From NCBI RefSeq assembly GCF_000025185.1, contig NC_013720.1, positions 4,650,001-4,714,000 of the forward strand: a stretch of DNA of 64,000 bases. Direction: 5' to 3'. This document shows positions 8,994-17,717 of this stretch, one piece after another (the stretch's first letter is position 1; every line of letters begins with the position of its first letter). Both the position numbers and the translations under genes were made by a program. The notes below the pieces were generated by a model that ran no database searches, had not been told where the DNA came from, and worked only from the letters and a program-made list of their open reading frames with translations. This DNA is from Pirellula staleyi DSM 6068. Its GTDB lineage: Bacteria > Planctomycetota > Planctomycetia > Pirellulales > Pirellulaceae.

Positions 8994-9677
8994 ATGACGA
9001 TCTCGACCAACTATAAGTTGCTGCTGATAGCCGCCGTCACTTTGGGAGTTTTTCTCCCAGGCCAGGCCATCGGTGAGGACAAAACCAAGGCCGTGGTCGA
9101 AGAGGGGTTTGTTTCGCTATTCGACGGAAAAACGCTGGCGGGATGGGAAGGGAACGAGAAGATCTTCCGTGTGGAAGACGGCGCGATCATCGGCGGAAAT
9201 CTGAAGGAGCCGATCAAAAACAACGAGTTTTTGGCTTCCAACGAGCGTTATGGCGATTTCGAGTTGCGACTCGACGCCAAGCTGATTGGGCAAGGAGAGA
9301 ACGCCGGCGTGCAGTTTCGTAGCGAGCGCATGCCCGACCACTTCGAGGTGATTGGCTACCAATGCGACATTGGCACTGCCGCTGGGAAGTCGATTTGGGG
9401 CTCGCTGTACGACGAATCGCGCCGCCGCAAGTTTCTGGCAAGCGGCGATCACGAAAAATTGGCCAAAGTGGTGAAGGCAGGCGAGTGGAATTCCCTCACC
9501 GTCCGCTGCGAAGGGGCTCACATCCAGATTTGGGTCGGCGACCTGCTTACAGTCGATTACACCGAAGAGGACGACAAAATCGAGCGGACGGGCCGTTTGG
9601 CCCTGCAAATCCACAGCGGACCACCCGCCGAAGCGTGGTACAAAAATATCCGGATCAAATCGCTCGAGAAGAAGTAA
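8994..9677 (+). CDS. Secreted DUF1080 (3-keto-disaccharide hydrolase-type) protein
   Basis: Exported concanavalin-like beta-sandwich protein of the DUF1080 family, abundant in planctomycetes; some characterised members hydrolyse 3-keto-glycosides. Residues 1-26 form a signal peptide (YKLLLIAAVTLGVFLPGQAIG). The family start FVSLFDGKTLAGWEG is followed by FRVEDGAIIGG, then FELRLDAKLIGQGENAGVQFRS and a C-terminal GRLALQIHSGPPAEAWYKNI, which is the typical last strand. At 227 residues it is a single complete domain. There is no clear ribosome binding site. No sugar oxidoreductase is next to it, so the substrate cannot be inferred from context. Confidence 0.88.
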   Translation: MTISTNYKLLLIAAVTLGVFLPGQAIGEDKTKAVVEEGFVSLFDGKTLAGWEGNEKIFRVEDGAIIGGNLKEPIKNNEFLASNERYGDFELRLDAKLIGQGENAGVQFRSERMPDHFEVIGYQCDIGTAAGKSIWGSLYDESRRRKFLASGDHEKLAKVVKAGEWNSLTVRCEGAHIQIWVGDLLTVDYTEEDDKIERTGRLALQIHSGPPAEAWYKNIRIKSLEKK

Positions 9678-9856
9678 GGTTGTGTGTGGCACAGCCATTG
9701 CGGTCAAATCGCCAGGATGACGAGGCTCCAAACTTCGTCGCCAACCACCCTTAGCGCACTTGTGCGGCTGATATAAAGTAGCAGTACGAAATTGGTTACC
9801 GACGACCGCCTCGCGTCTCGGTATGGTTCCACCTTCCTTCGATCAGCAGTCATCCC

Positions 9857-10258
9857 ATGCCCATCGTCAAGTTCGTGAAGGAAAAGAAAGAGATTGAAGT
9901 CCCCGACGGAGCCAACCTCCGCAACGAGGCCATCAAGGCTGGCATCAATCTCAACCAAGGGCTCAACGGCATCGGCGCTGGCATCAATAAGTATGCCAAC
10001 TGCAAGGGGATGGGCATGTGCGGCACTTGCCGCGTGCTGATCACCAAGGGGATGGAAAACACCAATAAACAGACCATTCAGGAGTGGGTGAAGTTCAAAA
10101 CGGTCATCCCAACTCCTGTACCCGATCCAATCCCCGTCCTTGCCTACGTGGGAAATGAAGAGACGATGCGACTCGGCTGTTGCACCACAGTGCATGGCGA
10201 CATCGAAGTCGAAACCGCCCCTGAACTGAGCCTGTTTGGCGAGAACTTCTTTAGCTAA
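9857..10258 (+). CDS. 2Fe-2S ferredoxin
   Basis: Small plant-type electron carrier. The cluster ligands are visible as CKGMGMCGTC (three cysteines, residues about 48-57) and the distal LGCCTT near residue 111. The sequence starts with MPIVKFVKEKKEIEVPDG, the usual beta-grasp start. At 133 residues it is longer than a minimal ferredoxin because of an insert between the third and fourth ligands (WVKFKTVIPTPVPDPIPV). It lies 56 bases upstream of the P-II gene on the same strand, so co-transcription is plausible. Its redox partner is not evident. Confidence 0.88.
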   Translation: MPIVKFVKEKKEIEVPDGANLRNEAIKAGINLNQGLNGIGAGINKYANCKGMGMCGTCRVLITKGMENTNKQTIQEWVKFKTVIPTPVPDPIPVLAYVGNEETMRLGCCTTVHGDIEVETAPELSLFGENFFS

Positions 10259-10314
10259 CGTCTCGCCCAAAACTTGGGGCTCAGCAAGCACACTTACTCG
10301 AAGGGCCATATCGC

Positions 10315-10647
10315 GTGAAACAGATCGTCGCGATCATCAAGCCCTACCTTGCTGAGCGAGTGGTGGAAGCGGTCCGCAAAGGGCCGATCGAAGCGGTCAC
10401 GGTACGCGAAGTGAAAGGGTATGGTCGTCAAAAAGACCAACTCGATCAGTACGACGAGACCGAATACTCGCTCGCATTTCTTCCCAAGGTAGAGATCAGC
10501 GTGTGGGTGGAAGACACGCGTGTCGAAGAGACGATTACACGCCTCTCTGAAGCAGCCCACACGGGTCGGATGGGGGATGGCAAAATCATGGTGCTCCCCG
10601 TCGCCCGCGCTGTGCAGATGATCGAAATCGGCAAGCCAGCAACTTAA
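10315..10647 (+). CDS. glnB: P-II family nitrogen regulatory protein with altered ATP site
   Basis: P-II proteins sense 2-oxoglutarate and ATP/ADP and control nitrogen enzymes. This 110-residue protein aligns without gaps to E. coli GlnB: MKQIVAIIKP, EVKGYGRQK (31-40), FLPKVEI and TGRMGDGKI (83-91, Lys90 kept). Tyr51, the uridylylation site of the T-loop, is present. The rest of the loop differs (DQLDQYDETEY). Arg101 and Arg103, which contact ATP phosphates in GlnB, are Gln and Ile here (VARAVQMIEIG). It starts with GTG at 10315; a weak GAAGGG lies upstream. It faces glnE, the classical P-II partner. It may be a true GlnB paralogue or a P-II-like sensor with changed ligand preference. Confidence 0.85.
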   Translation: MKQIVAIIKPYLAERVVEAVRKGPIEAVTVREVKGYGRQKDQLDQYDETEYSLAFLPKVEISVWVEDTRVEETITRLSEAAHTGRMGDGKIMVLPVARAVQMIEIGKPAT

Positions 10648-10666
10648 GGCCGCTGAAAATCGTAGA

Positions 10667-10709
10667 CGGACATCGCTGTCCGAAGCATCTTGCTCGGTAT
10701 TTTTCCGAG
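10667..10709. repeat. Two hairpins between the convergent glnB and glnE genes
   Basis: CGGACA/TGTCCG (10667-10672, 10677-10682; loop TCGC) is followed by CTCGG/CCGAG (10693-10697, 10705-10709; T-rich loop). They fill the gap between the two stop codons and may act as a weak bidirectional terminator, although no clean T-tract follows. Confidence 0.35.
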
Positions 10710-10712
10710 GCG

Positions 10713-13700
10713 TTATGCAGGCGGAGCAGCAGTTTCGCTGGCGATGAAGAAATCGTCGAATCTGCGGCGATTCTCGGCCATTTTCGCGCGGCACTCTTGC
10801 TCGAGCGATTGCGGACTTAGGCCCAGCAGCAGCGCGAGTTTCTTAAGTTCAACGGCCTGCTGCGGCAAATCGTGGCGGGCACTCGTGAGGAGCAATCGCA
10901 GCCCCGATTCAACGCGCCGAAGAAACTCATACGAATGCCGTAGCGCCGCAGCATCGTCGTGACTCAAGTGACCACACGCGGCGAGGGCTGCAATCGCATC
11001 GAGCGTGCCAGGGCGTAAAACTTCCGGAGATCTGCTGGCAAACTTCAGCTGCAACATCTGCACGAGAAATTCGACATCGAGTGTGCCACCAATGCCGCGT
11101 TTCAGGTTCGCCTGCGACGCGCCAGCTTCCAAGCGCATGCGCGCGGCTCGAATCTGCTGAGCATCGTCGTCGGTCCAGCTGCGCTCGATTAGCAGTTGGT
11201 GAAGCGCCATCTCGGTGGCCTGCATTAAATCGGCATGACCGAGGATTGGCCGCGCTTTGCAAAGTGCTTGCCATTGCCACATCGCTGCTGCGCCACTGCG
11301 GAAATGGGCGACAAAATCCTGCATCGCAATCGCCACACCGCCACCAGGATGAATGGGGCGTAGCAACGCATCGACCGAGTAGAGCCTTCCTTGCGGGGTC
11401 GACTGCGAAAGCTCCTTAAGCACTTTCTGCGTCAACTGCGAGAAGAAGTGACTCGTGGTAGTCCGCTGCTCTTTGCGTCCTTTCGCCGGTCCGCGCGTTT
11501 GCCCCTCCGTTTCGTAGAGAAAGGCAACCTCGACATCGCTGTGATAGTTTGGCTCTCGTCCACCGAGTTTGCCAAGAGCGACGACGACATAGCGGCACGT
11601 TTCGCCATCGAACGGCCCCCCTTGAATGATCGGCTCGCCATACTTCTCGGCGAGTCGGTCGTACTCAATTTGCACAATCGTGCTGAGGCAAGTTTCGGCG
11701 ACATCAGCTAGTGATCGATGCGTGGCGTCGACATCGCTTTTGCCGAGAATATCGCGGACACCGATTCGCAAGTGCTGCGACGCTTTAAAGCCATGCAGCG
11801 CAGCGAGCGGACTTGCGCTACCACGCAGCAGGTCGGCGAGCATGGCGCGCATTTCGCTCGCGCGGGGCAAACGTGCCATCTGCAGCGAATCGACCAGTTC
11901 GTCGATCATGCCCGGATTGCTGGTCAAGATCGTCGAGAGATAGGGACTCGCGGCGCATAGTTTAACGTAGAGCCTCAGCGACGGTGGATTGAAGTTCAGC
12001 AGTTCCCAAAGGACTCCCTTGGCTCCAAGCGACTGACTCACGCGAGTGAGACTCGCGAGCGTGAAGTCGGGATCGGGAGTTGCCGCAATCTCGCGCAGCA
12101 GTCGCGACACAATCAGCGACAAAAAGTGACGACAGCGTCGCGTGGAAAGAAAAGTGCTCTGCTCGGTCGCAAGTTCTTGCAGCCCGCGATAAGCAGCGAG
12201 CGCATCGCGAAAACCGTAAGGCTGCAAAATAGCGCGGACCTGATCTTCAGCCGGTGTCGGATCGAGTAGCAGATCGACTTCTGGCGGAGGAACACTTTCG
12301 CCCGGGAAAGCTGCATCAAGAATCTTCGAGAGCACGCCCCACGAGCGTGTAAGCCAACTCTGATAGACCGGCACAAGATCGGCTGGCGACTTTGCTGCCG
12401 AAGCAAGTGCAGGAACCATGCGCGCAACGCGTCCAAGTTGCACCGCATCATCGGGAAGCGTGGTGGCGGGACTTTCGAGCAGCAACTGCAAACGGCAACG
12501 GAGCGTGCGGAGCTTGATGTAGCACTCGGTGAGCACCGCCTGCTCTTCACCAGTGATTGTTCCTGAGGCAGCAAGACCATGAATCGCGGCGAGCGTTCCC
12601 GGCTCGCGCACTTCAGGGTGATCGCCACCACTAAGCAGTTGCAGAAACTGCACCACCGATTCGATATCGCGAATGCCGCCGCGAGTTTGTGTCACTTCGC
12701 GGAAACTGCGTCCGCCGTGATCAGCCTGCTTTTGAATACGACGTTTCAGCGCCTTGATGCCAGTCTCATCAGCGCGGCTGAGATACCGGCGATAAGTCCA
12801 CCCCATCAAGCCACGCAGCAATTCGTCTCCGAGCGTATGATCGCCAGCCACCGTGCGGGCCTGCGTGAACGATTGCCGGTGCCAGGTTCGGCCCAGGCCA
12901 TCGAGCCAAGCAGCAGCCGACTCCACCGACATCGCAGCGACATGCGAACCGGCAATCGCTTGTGTTTGCAGCTGCACTTCGTAGAGGGGAACCCCATCGA
13001 TCGACTCGGTGAGTAGCCGCACGGCGTAGCGCGTGAGCTTGTCGAAAAACTCTTGTCCGGCGCGACGCGAAGCTTCGTCATCGGGCAATGGATCGTGAAT
13101 CACCCACAGTGGCAATCGTCCGACGTAGTCGAGCTGCTTACCGGCAATGGGGCCTAACGCAACAATCGCCAAACGGGCCCGGCGACCTTGCAAGTGGCGT
13201 GGCCAGGTGCGACTCTCTTCTAGACGCCGCGCGGCGGCATCGAAAGCCGACTCCAGGAGCACTTCGGCCAGGATGCTCAGCTGCTCGAGCGTTTGCTCGA
13301 GTGTCATGACGCCGAAGAGATCGCCGTAACTGATGCGAAGCCGTTCGCGCTGCCAAATGCGGCGGAAGACCGAAAGCAGATTCTTTTCGTCGACAAAATT
13401 TCGCGACTCGGCCAGCACATCGCCGAGCAAAGTTTCGCGCGTGACCGGCTTGCCTCCCGAGAGACGCAAGTAGTCGAGCAGATCAGTATCGCGTACCAGC
13501 AGCTCGCGCCACTGGCGGCACGTGGAGAGCGTTTGAATCAGCAGCGGCAAGAGCGCGCGATCTCGTTCAAACGACGCGCCGAGTGACAGCGGACTGCGGC
13601 AGGCGAGCATGTAGCGGCAGAGTGCATCGAGCGTTTGGTCGGGATCTTCGCACGTCTTCAGCAGCCGAGCGAGTTCGTCGGTGATGAGCGCCAGCAGGTC

Positions 13701-13835
13701 AAGCGTGAGACCACTTTCGGCCAATTCCAGGAGCGATTGGTGCCCCCGATGCAGGTCGCGGATCCCCCACGCTGCAAGGTGGTCGGCTGCCAGATGAGGC
13801 TCGTCGAGAAGTCTTACAAAAGTGCTCGTGTCCAT
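10713..13835 (-). CDS. glnE: Glutamine-synthetase adenylyltransferase GlnE with degenerate N-terminal (adenylyl-removing) domain
   Basis: GlnE adds and removes AMP on glutamine synthetase using two nucleotidyltransferase domains. The C-terminal (adenylylating) domain is recognisable: VVALGKLGGREPNYHSDVEV near residue 767, VDALLRP, WQWQALCKARPILG and GGTLDVEFLVQ; the second acidic residue is Glu rather than Asp. The N-terminal domain keeps its frame (RTWHRQSFTQARTVAGD, TRGGIRDIESVVQF). However, its metal motif reads LGPIAGKQLDYVGRLPLWVI instead of GxGKLGGxELNxxSDIDL, and the later VDxRLRP reads VQLQTQ. The removing half is therefore probably inactive. 1040 residues from the ATG at 13835; a TTG at 13877 would add 14. 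It converges on glnB. Confidence 0.9.
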   Translation of the reverse strand: MDTSTFVRLLDEPHLAADHLAAWGIRDLHRGHQSLLELAESGLTLDLLALITDELARLLKTCEDPDQTLDALCRYMLACRSPLSLGASFERDRALLPLLIQTLSTCRQWRELLVRDTDLLDYLRLSGGKPVTRETLLGDVLAESRNFVDEKNLLSVFRRIWQRERLRISYGDLFGVMTLEQTLEQLSILAEVLLESAFDAAARRLEESRTWPRHLQGRRARLAIVALGPIAGKQLDYVGRLPLWVIHDPLPDDEASRRAGQEFFDKLTRYAVRLLTESIDGVPLYEVQLQTQAIAGSHVAAMSVESAAAWLDGLGRTWHRQSFTQARTVAGDHTLGDELLRGLMGWTYRRYLSRADETGIKALKRRIQKQADHGGRSFREVTQTRGGIRDIESVVQFLQLLSGGDHPEVREPGTLAAIHGLAASGTITGEEQAVLTECYIKLRTLRCRLQLLLESPATTLPDDAVQLGRVARMVPALASAAKSPADLVPVYQSWLTRSWGVLSKILDAAFPGESVPPPEVDLLLDPTPAEDQVRAILQPYGFRDALAAYRGLQELATEQSTFLSTRRCRHFLSLIVSRLLREIAATPDPDFTLASLTRVSQSLGAKGVLWELLNFNPPSLRLYVKLCAASPYLSTILTSNPGMIDELVDSLQMARLPRASEMRAMLADLLRGSASPLAALHGFKASQHLRIGVRDILGKSDVDATHRSLADVAETCLSTIVQIEYDRLAEKYGEPIIQGGPFDGETCRYVVVALGKLGGREPNYHSDVEVAFLYETEGQTRGPAKGRKEQRTTTSHFFSQLTQKVLKELSQSTPQGRLYSVDALLRPIHPGGGVAIAMQDFVAHFRSGAAAMWQWQALCKARPILGHADLMQATEMALHQLLIERSWTDDDAQQIRAARMRLEAGASQANLKRGIGGTLDVEFLVQMLQLKFASRSPEVLRPGTLDAIAALAACGHLSHDDAAALRHSYEFLRRVESGLRLLLTSARHDLPQQAVELKKLALLLGLSPQSLEQECRAKMAENRRRFDDFFIASETAAPPA

Positions 13836-14195
13836 ATCCAGTCGCGCGTGTTCCGCTCGTACATTTTGTTCCGCCAAACCGCAGCGGAAAGAAAGCCTGG
13901 GGGCTCTTCGCGACCGATACCGTGGAGAGAAGTGGCCGGGCGAGGCCTCTAGTCTAATCGAAGGATCACAGTTCTGGAAAACCGAATTCGAGGAACTTCA
14001 TCCGGATTCGAAGAGCCGAGCAAACTCGACTCCAGTGCGGGAGAGTGCGCATGAAAAAGGCCTGTTACGCTGGATGGCAACAGGCCTTTTCGGAGCTCCG
14101 CCCCGCTCGATGATCGATCCAGAGTGCTGTGATGCTTGCGAATTCACAGCCCCAGTGCAGTAGTCAATCGCTGCCCTTATTCGAGGCGATGCCAA
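13836..14195. other. Intergenic region between rpoD and glnE
   Basis: It holds the rpoD terminator (14054-14090) and must contain the glnE promoter between there and 13836. I see no clear -35/-10 pair and no gene. Confidence 0.5.
14054..14090 (-). terminator. Terminator of the rpoD-like gene
   Basis: AAAAAGGCCTGTT (14054-14066) and AACAGGCCTTTT (14079-14090) form a 12-bp perfect stem with a 12-base loop. The A/T-rich base of the stem gives a run of Us in either direction. It lies about 105 bases after the sigma-factor stop. Confidence 0.8.
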
Positions 14196-15770
14196 CTAAT
14201 CGAGGAAGCCGACCAATTCTTGGCTGCGGCTTGGCTGCTGCAGCTTTCGAACCGCCTTGGCTTCAATCTGACGAATACGTTCGCGAGTCACCTTGAAGAT
14301 GTGTCCTACTTCTTCCAGCGTGTAGCTATAGCCATCGCCGAGCCCGTAGCGAAGTTTGATGATCTCGCGTTCGCGGTAGCTCAAGGTCTTCAGAACCTTG
14401 TTGATCCGCGTACGGAGCATCTCTTGCGAGGCACCGGTGGCTGGGCTTTCCGCTGTCCCATCGGGGAGCAGATCGCCGAAGTGGCTATCTTCGCTGTTGC
14501 CCACCGGGCGATCGAGGCTGATCGGGTAGCGGCTCATGGCAAGCACGCGGCGAGCTTCGTCGACCGTGGTTTTGGCTTTGCGAGCAGTTTCTTCGAGCGT
14601 CGGTTCGCGGCCCAACTCTTGGAGGAGCTGACGCGACACGTTACGAACGCGCGACATCGTTTCCACCATGTGAACAGGGATACGAATCGTGCGGCTTTGG
14701 TCAGCCACAGCACGAGTGATCGCTTGGCGAATCCACCACGTGGCGTAGGTGCAGAACTTAAAGCCACGGCGATATTCGAACTTGTCGACGGCACGCATCA
14801 GACCGGCATTTCCTTCCTGGATAAGATCCAGGAACGAGAGACCGCGATTGCGATACTTCTTGGCGATCGAAACGACGAGACGAAGGTTACCTTCGGAGAG
14901 TTCGCGTTTGGCTTGCTGATAGTCGGTGTAGACACGCTTGAGCATGTCGACCCGCTTCTGCATGCTCGCGGGGGTTTCCTGCGTAGCAACCAGGATGCTG
15001 CGGAGTTCCGACAGCCACTGCTTGCGATCGGCAGGATTGCCCTTCTGAGCCTTGTGATTTTCGATTTGACGGCGGAGGAAAACAATCCGGTTGTTGAAAT
15101 CCTCGAGCGTCCGAATCATCTGCTCGATACGCTGCGTACGAAGCCCCAGTTCTTCGACCAATCGCACACTACGGCGGCGACGACGCGAAAGGCGAGTCCA
15201 AGCCAGTTTGCGTTTGGCCTTGGGCTGGCTCTTCGAGAGAGCGGTCAGGTAGTCGTGACGGTTCCGCTTGAGGAGCACATCGAGCGTACGCAAGTTGTGC
15301 GGCAAACGACCGAGGATCTGATCTTTTTCCAGGTGATCGGTCACCGAAACCTGCACGGTACGATCGAAGGGAAGTTCCCCTTCGTGGACCCGCTTCAGCA
15401 CCTTGAAGGCTTGCTGAATCACATAATCGCATTCGAGCAGTTTGGTGCGGAAACGTCGTCGGGTGACTTCGATTTTCTTGGCGAGATAGATTTCCTGGGC
15501 TCGGGTGAGAAGCGGAATCTCGCCCATTTGCGTCAGGTACATGCGAACGGGATCGTCGGACCACGACTCGCCATCTTCCCCAAGACCGAGCAGTTCTTCA
15601 TCGTCGAGCTTCGTCGGCACTTCAGCATCAGCTGCATTGTCGACAACCTCTAGATCAACGCCATCATCTTCGAGCTCGAGTTCGGCGACCGCTTGGGCGG
15701 CAAAGCCCTCGTCGTCCTCGGGAGCGCGTACGGCGTCGTCATCAAATTCTTCCAGCAGTGCGTCGTACAA
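14196..15770 (-). CDS. rpoD: Primary sigma-70 factor (RpoD/SigA type)
   Basis: Group 1/2 sigma factor. An acidic N-terminal stretch (residues 1-70) is followed by region 1.2 ([22 protein letters not shown]) and about 190 residues of basic helical insert. Region 2 is [20 protein letters not shown] through [19 protein letters not shown] and [15 protein letters not shown]; region 3 follows. Region 4 is [16 protein letters not shown] and [17 protein letters not shown]. All core-binding and promoter-binding signatures are intact. The start is a TTG at 15770, supported by GTAGGAG with eight-base spacing and an in-frame stop a few codons upstream. The ribosome binding site is half of a GGAGTACTCC palindrome. 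524 residues. Confidence 0.93.
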   Translation of the reverse strand: MYDALLEEFDDDAVRAPEDDEGFAAQAVAELELEDDGVDLEVVDNAADAEVPTKLDDEELLGLGEDGESWSDDPVRMYLTQMGEIPLLTRAQEIYLAKKIEVTRRRFRTKLLECDYVIQQAFKVLKRVHEGELPFDRTVQVSVTDHLEKDQILGRLPHNLRTLDVLLKRNRHDYLTALSKSQPKAKRKLAWTRLSRRRRRSVRLVEELGLRTQRIEQMIRTLEDFNNRIVFLRRQIENHKAQKGNPADRKQWLSELRSILVATQETPASMQKRVDMLKRVYTDYQQAKRELSEGNLRLVVSIAKKYRNRGLSFLDLIQEGNAGLMRAVDKFEYRRGFKFCTYATWWIRQAITRAVADQSRTIRIPVHMVETMSRVRNVSRQLLQELGREPTLEETARKAKTTVDEARRVLAMSRYPISLDRPVGNSEDSHFGDLLPDGTAESPATGASQEMLRTRINKVLKTLSYREREIIKLRYGLGDGYSYTLEEVGHIFKVTRERIRQIEAKAVRKLQQPSRSQELVGFLD

Positions 15771-15861
15771 GGGGAGTACTCCTACACCAATTCACGCAGG
15801 TGCGAACAAAAACGGAATGGGATAAAGGCGAGTGCTCGTCGCATCGAAAGCCAAAGGCCGC

Positions 15862-15875
15862 GTGAGAACTCTCAC
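15862..15875. repeat. GTGAGA-AC-TCTCAC palindrome upstream of rpoD
   Basis: A 6+6 bp inverted repeat with a two-base centre, about 95 bases upstream of the TTG start. The centre is too small for an RNA loop, so a protein-binding site is the likelier reading. Confidence 0.35.
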
Positions 15876-17202
15876 TTGCTAGCACTTTGCTTTCAACTTC
15901 TTCACTGGTCGAGGGGACGACCTGCGAGGAGCGAGCACCAAACGTCGTTCAACAAATCTTCATTTTCGTGGAGGGAATCTAACCACAGTCGGCCTGTGGA
16001 ATGTCAAAAATCCTGCCATTTTTCTGCACAGCCGATGAGTTGCCCGAACCAAGTTTGGATCAGGATCTTCAGCGTCAGAAATTCAAACTCTGTCTCAAGC
16101 CAGCAGAACGATCAACACGCGTTGTCACCGAGCGGTCGTGGTGGCACCGAGGTGAGACCACCGTGGTGGGAACTCAGTTCGGTTGCCGAGCAAGCTTGAG
16201 CATGTCAGCCCAACACTTACCGGACACCACTCCTCAGCCAGCAATTTTGCGAAAAAACCAACACCATAGTCTAACACCAGTAGTGGGAGTGTGTTGCCAC
16301 ACTTTCCAATTGGTAAGAAATTGCGCCAGCGGGGTAAGTAGGGGGTCCTTACGAACCGGAGCAGCTTCCTAATGCATGCAGCATACCTATCTTTCGCGAT
16401 GTTTTTGTGCCACATCGACAGCGACAAGTAACCGCTTCTGTTTCTATTTCACCCAGTCGAACTGTTTTCGCCACACTACCCAGAGCACACGATGCCATCA
16501 AGCTTCGCAGCTACTACAGGGTGACTCCAAAACAGGACAAGGTTCGTTCTTCACCACGCCACAATCGAAACCACTTTTCAGCGGGCCGATCGATTTTCAG
16601 GAGCCCAACCGCTTCACTTCATTATTCGCTAGCATCGACGCAAGTTCCATGCAGCTTACTAGCGATTTGGTTACAACATCATCTGGAATTTTCAAAACAT
16701 GCTTGACAAAGGCCGCCAGCGACGTTTGTCGATCAAGTCGCATGCCTCTCCAATCCCTACGGTGCCCGGTATCAGGTCGTTCAGCTAGCGAAAAAAGTTC
16801 TTGAGGGGCGATGATCGCTGGCTTAACTGCTGCGAACATCCACCCACCAATCCCAAAGCCTCACTACCTAAAATCCCAATTCCTTGCTCCCCTTGGTTCT
16901 GCACGACTCTATTCACTTCTCACTTCCGCCAGTCAACGACACGACAACTCCGCTCTTTTCGACGTGGCAACGAGACCACGCGAACAAGAGGCGACTATGT
17001 GTCACGAACCGTCCTTAGAGGAGTAGAGAACCGAGCGAAAAACGAAAAAAGCGAAGCAACAACCGGCGGAACTCGACTGAATCGAAATCACTCGCCAACC
17101 ATTCAAACGCTGTTATCTTCTCGCACGAACAACCATCAGGCAGTCGACCAAATAAGGGCAAACTCATCTCAACTAGCTTGTCATCAATCAAAAGCCTGCG
17201 GT

Positions 17203-17305
17203 CTAGTGGTGGGGCGTACCTGCCCTGCGGGGAAGTTGATCACTAGAGGAGCCTCAGCGGTCGGGCTAAGCACCCGGCCGATGCTTCGATTCGCAGAATT
17301 GCGAA
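17203..17305. ncRNA. Candidate structured RNA: three consecutive hairpins
   Basis: CTAGTG/CACTAG (17203-17208, 17241-17246) encloses a GGGGC/GCCCT helix. It is followed by CGGTCGGG/CCCGGCCG (17258-17265, 17273-17280; 8 bp with one G-U) and TTCGCA/TGCGAA (17290-17295, 17300-17305; loop GAAT). All lie in a gene-free stretch. I do not recognise tmRNA, RNase P, SRP or 6S signatures. Strand and expression are unknown. Confidence 0.3.
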
Positions 17306-17717
17306 CGATTGATCGTGCCGTCGCCAGCCAAGCTCAAGCCACCAGTCATCAGTCGCCCAATCTCCTCGACCAGCGACCCAGTAAAGGGCGGCGTGCCGAC
17401 GAAAATCAGGCAGTCGATCCGCTTCAGCGATGCATCCGTAGGGTTATAGGGGGGATGGATTTACATCGGAGCCATCGATCGACATCTGAATTTTAACTAC
17501 CGCATCGTCAGGGTCCAGAGTTAAAACCGCGAGAATCGAAAAAGTCGGACAAAAGCGGTGTTTTTCGCTCAAGCCGACGTCGAACGTTACCAGCAACTCC
17601 TGCGGCGAGCCGCATCGCTTGCTGCCGGTTGTGACTCCACCGGTAGAGGATTAGCATAGGTCACGAGCCGAACTCGGCAACAAATTCGGGCAAAACAACC
17701 TTTCGAAATGGCGGAAT

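Larger units (their letters stand above)
15771..17717. other. 1.9-kb stretch without a convincing gene
   Basis: Both strands have only short open frames with atypical, Ser/Arg/Cys-rich translations, no ribosome binding sites and no recognisable domain. The near end must hold the promoter and leader of the sigma-factor gene; a GTGAGA/TCTCAC palindrome lies at 15862-15875. A cluster of three hairpins lies at 17203-17305. The remainder may be regulatory DNA, an undescribed RNA gene or decayed sequence. It is by far the largest gap in the window. Confidence 0.5.

Noticed and set aside
14136-15653. 505-codon open frame opposite the sigma factor
   Set aside because: The sigma factor is unmistakable on the minus strand.
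17281-17310. TTCGATTCGCAG resembling a tRNA T-arm
   Set aside because: No acceptor or anticodon arm fits around it; no tRNA is found in the window.
16376-17496. Frames of 142 and 231 codons in the 1.9-kb gap
   Set aside because: Ser/Arg/Thr-rich translations without ribosome binding site, domain or codon bias; treated as non-coding.
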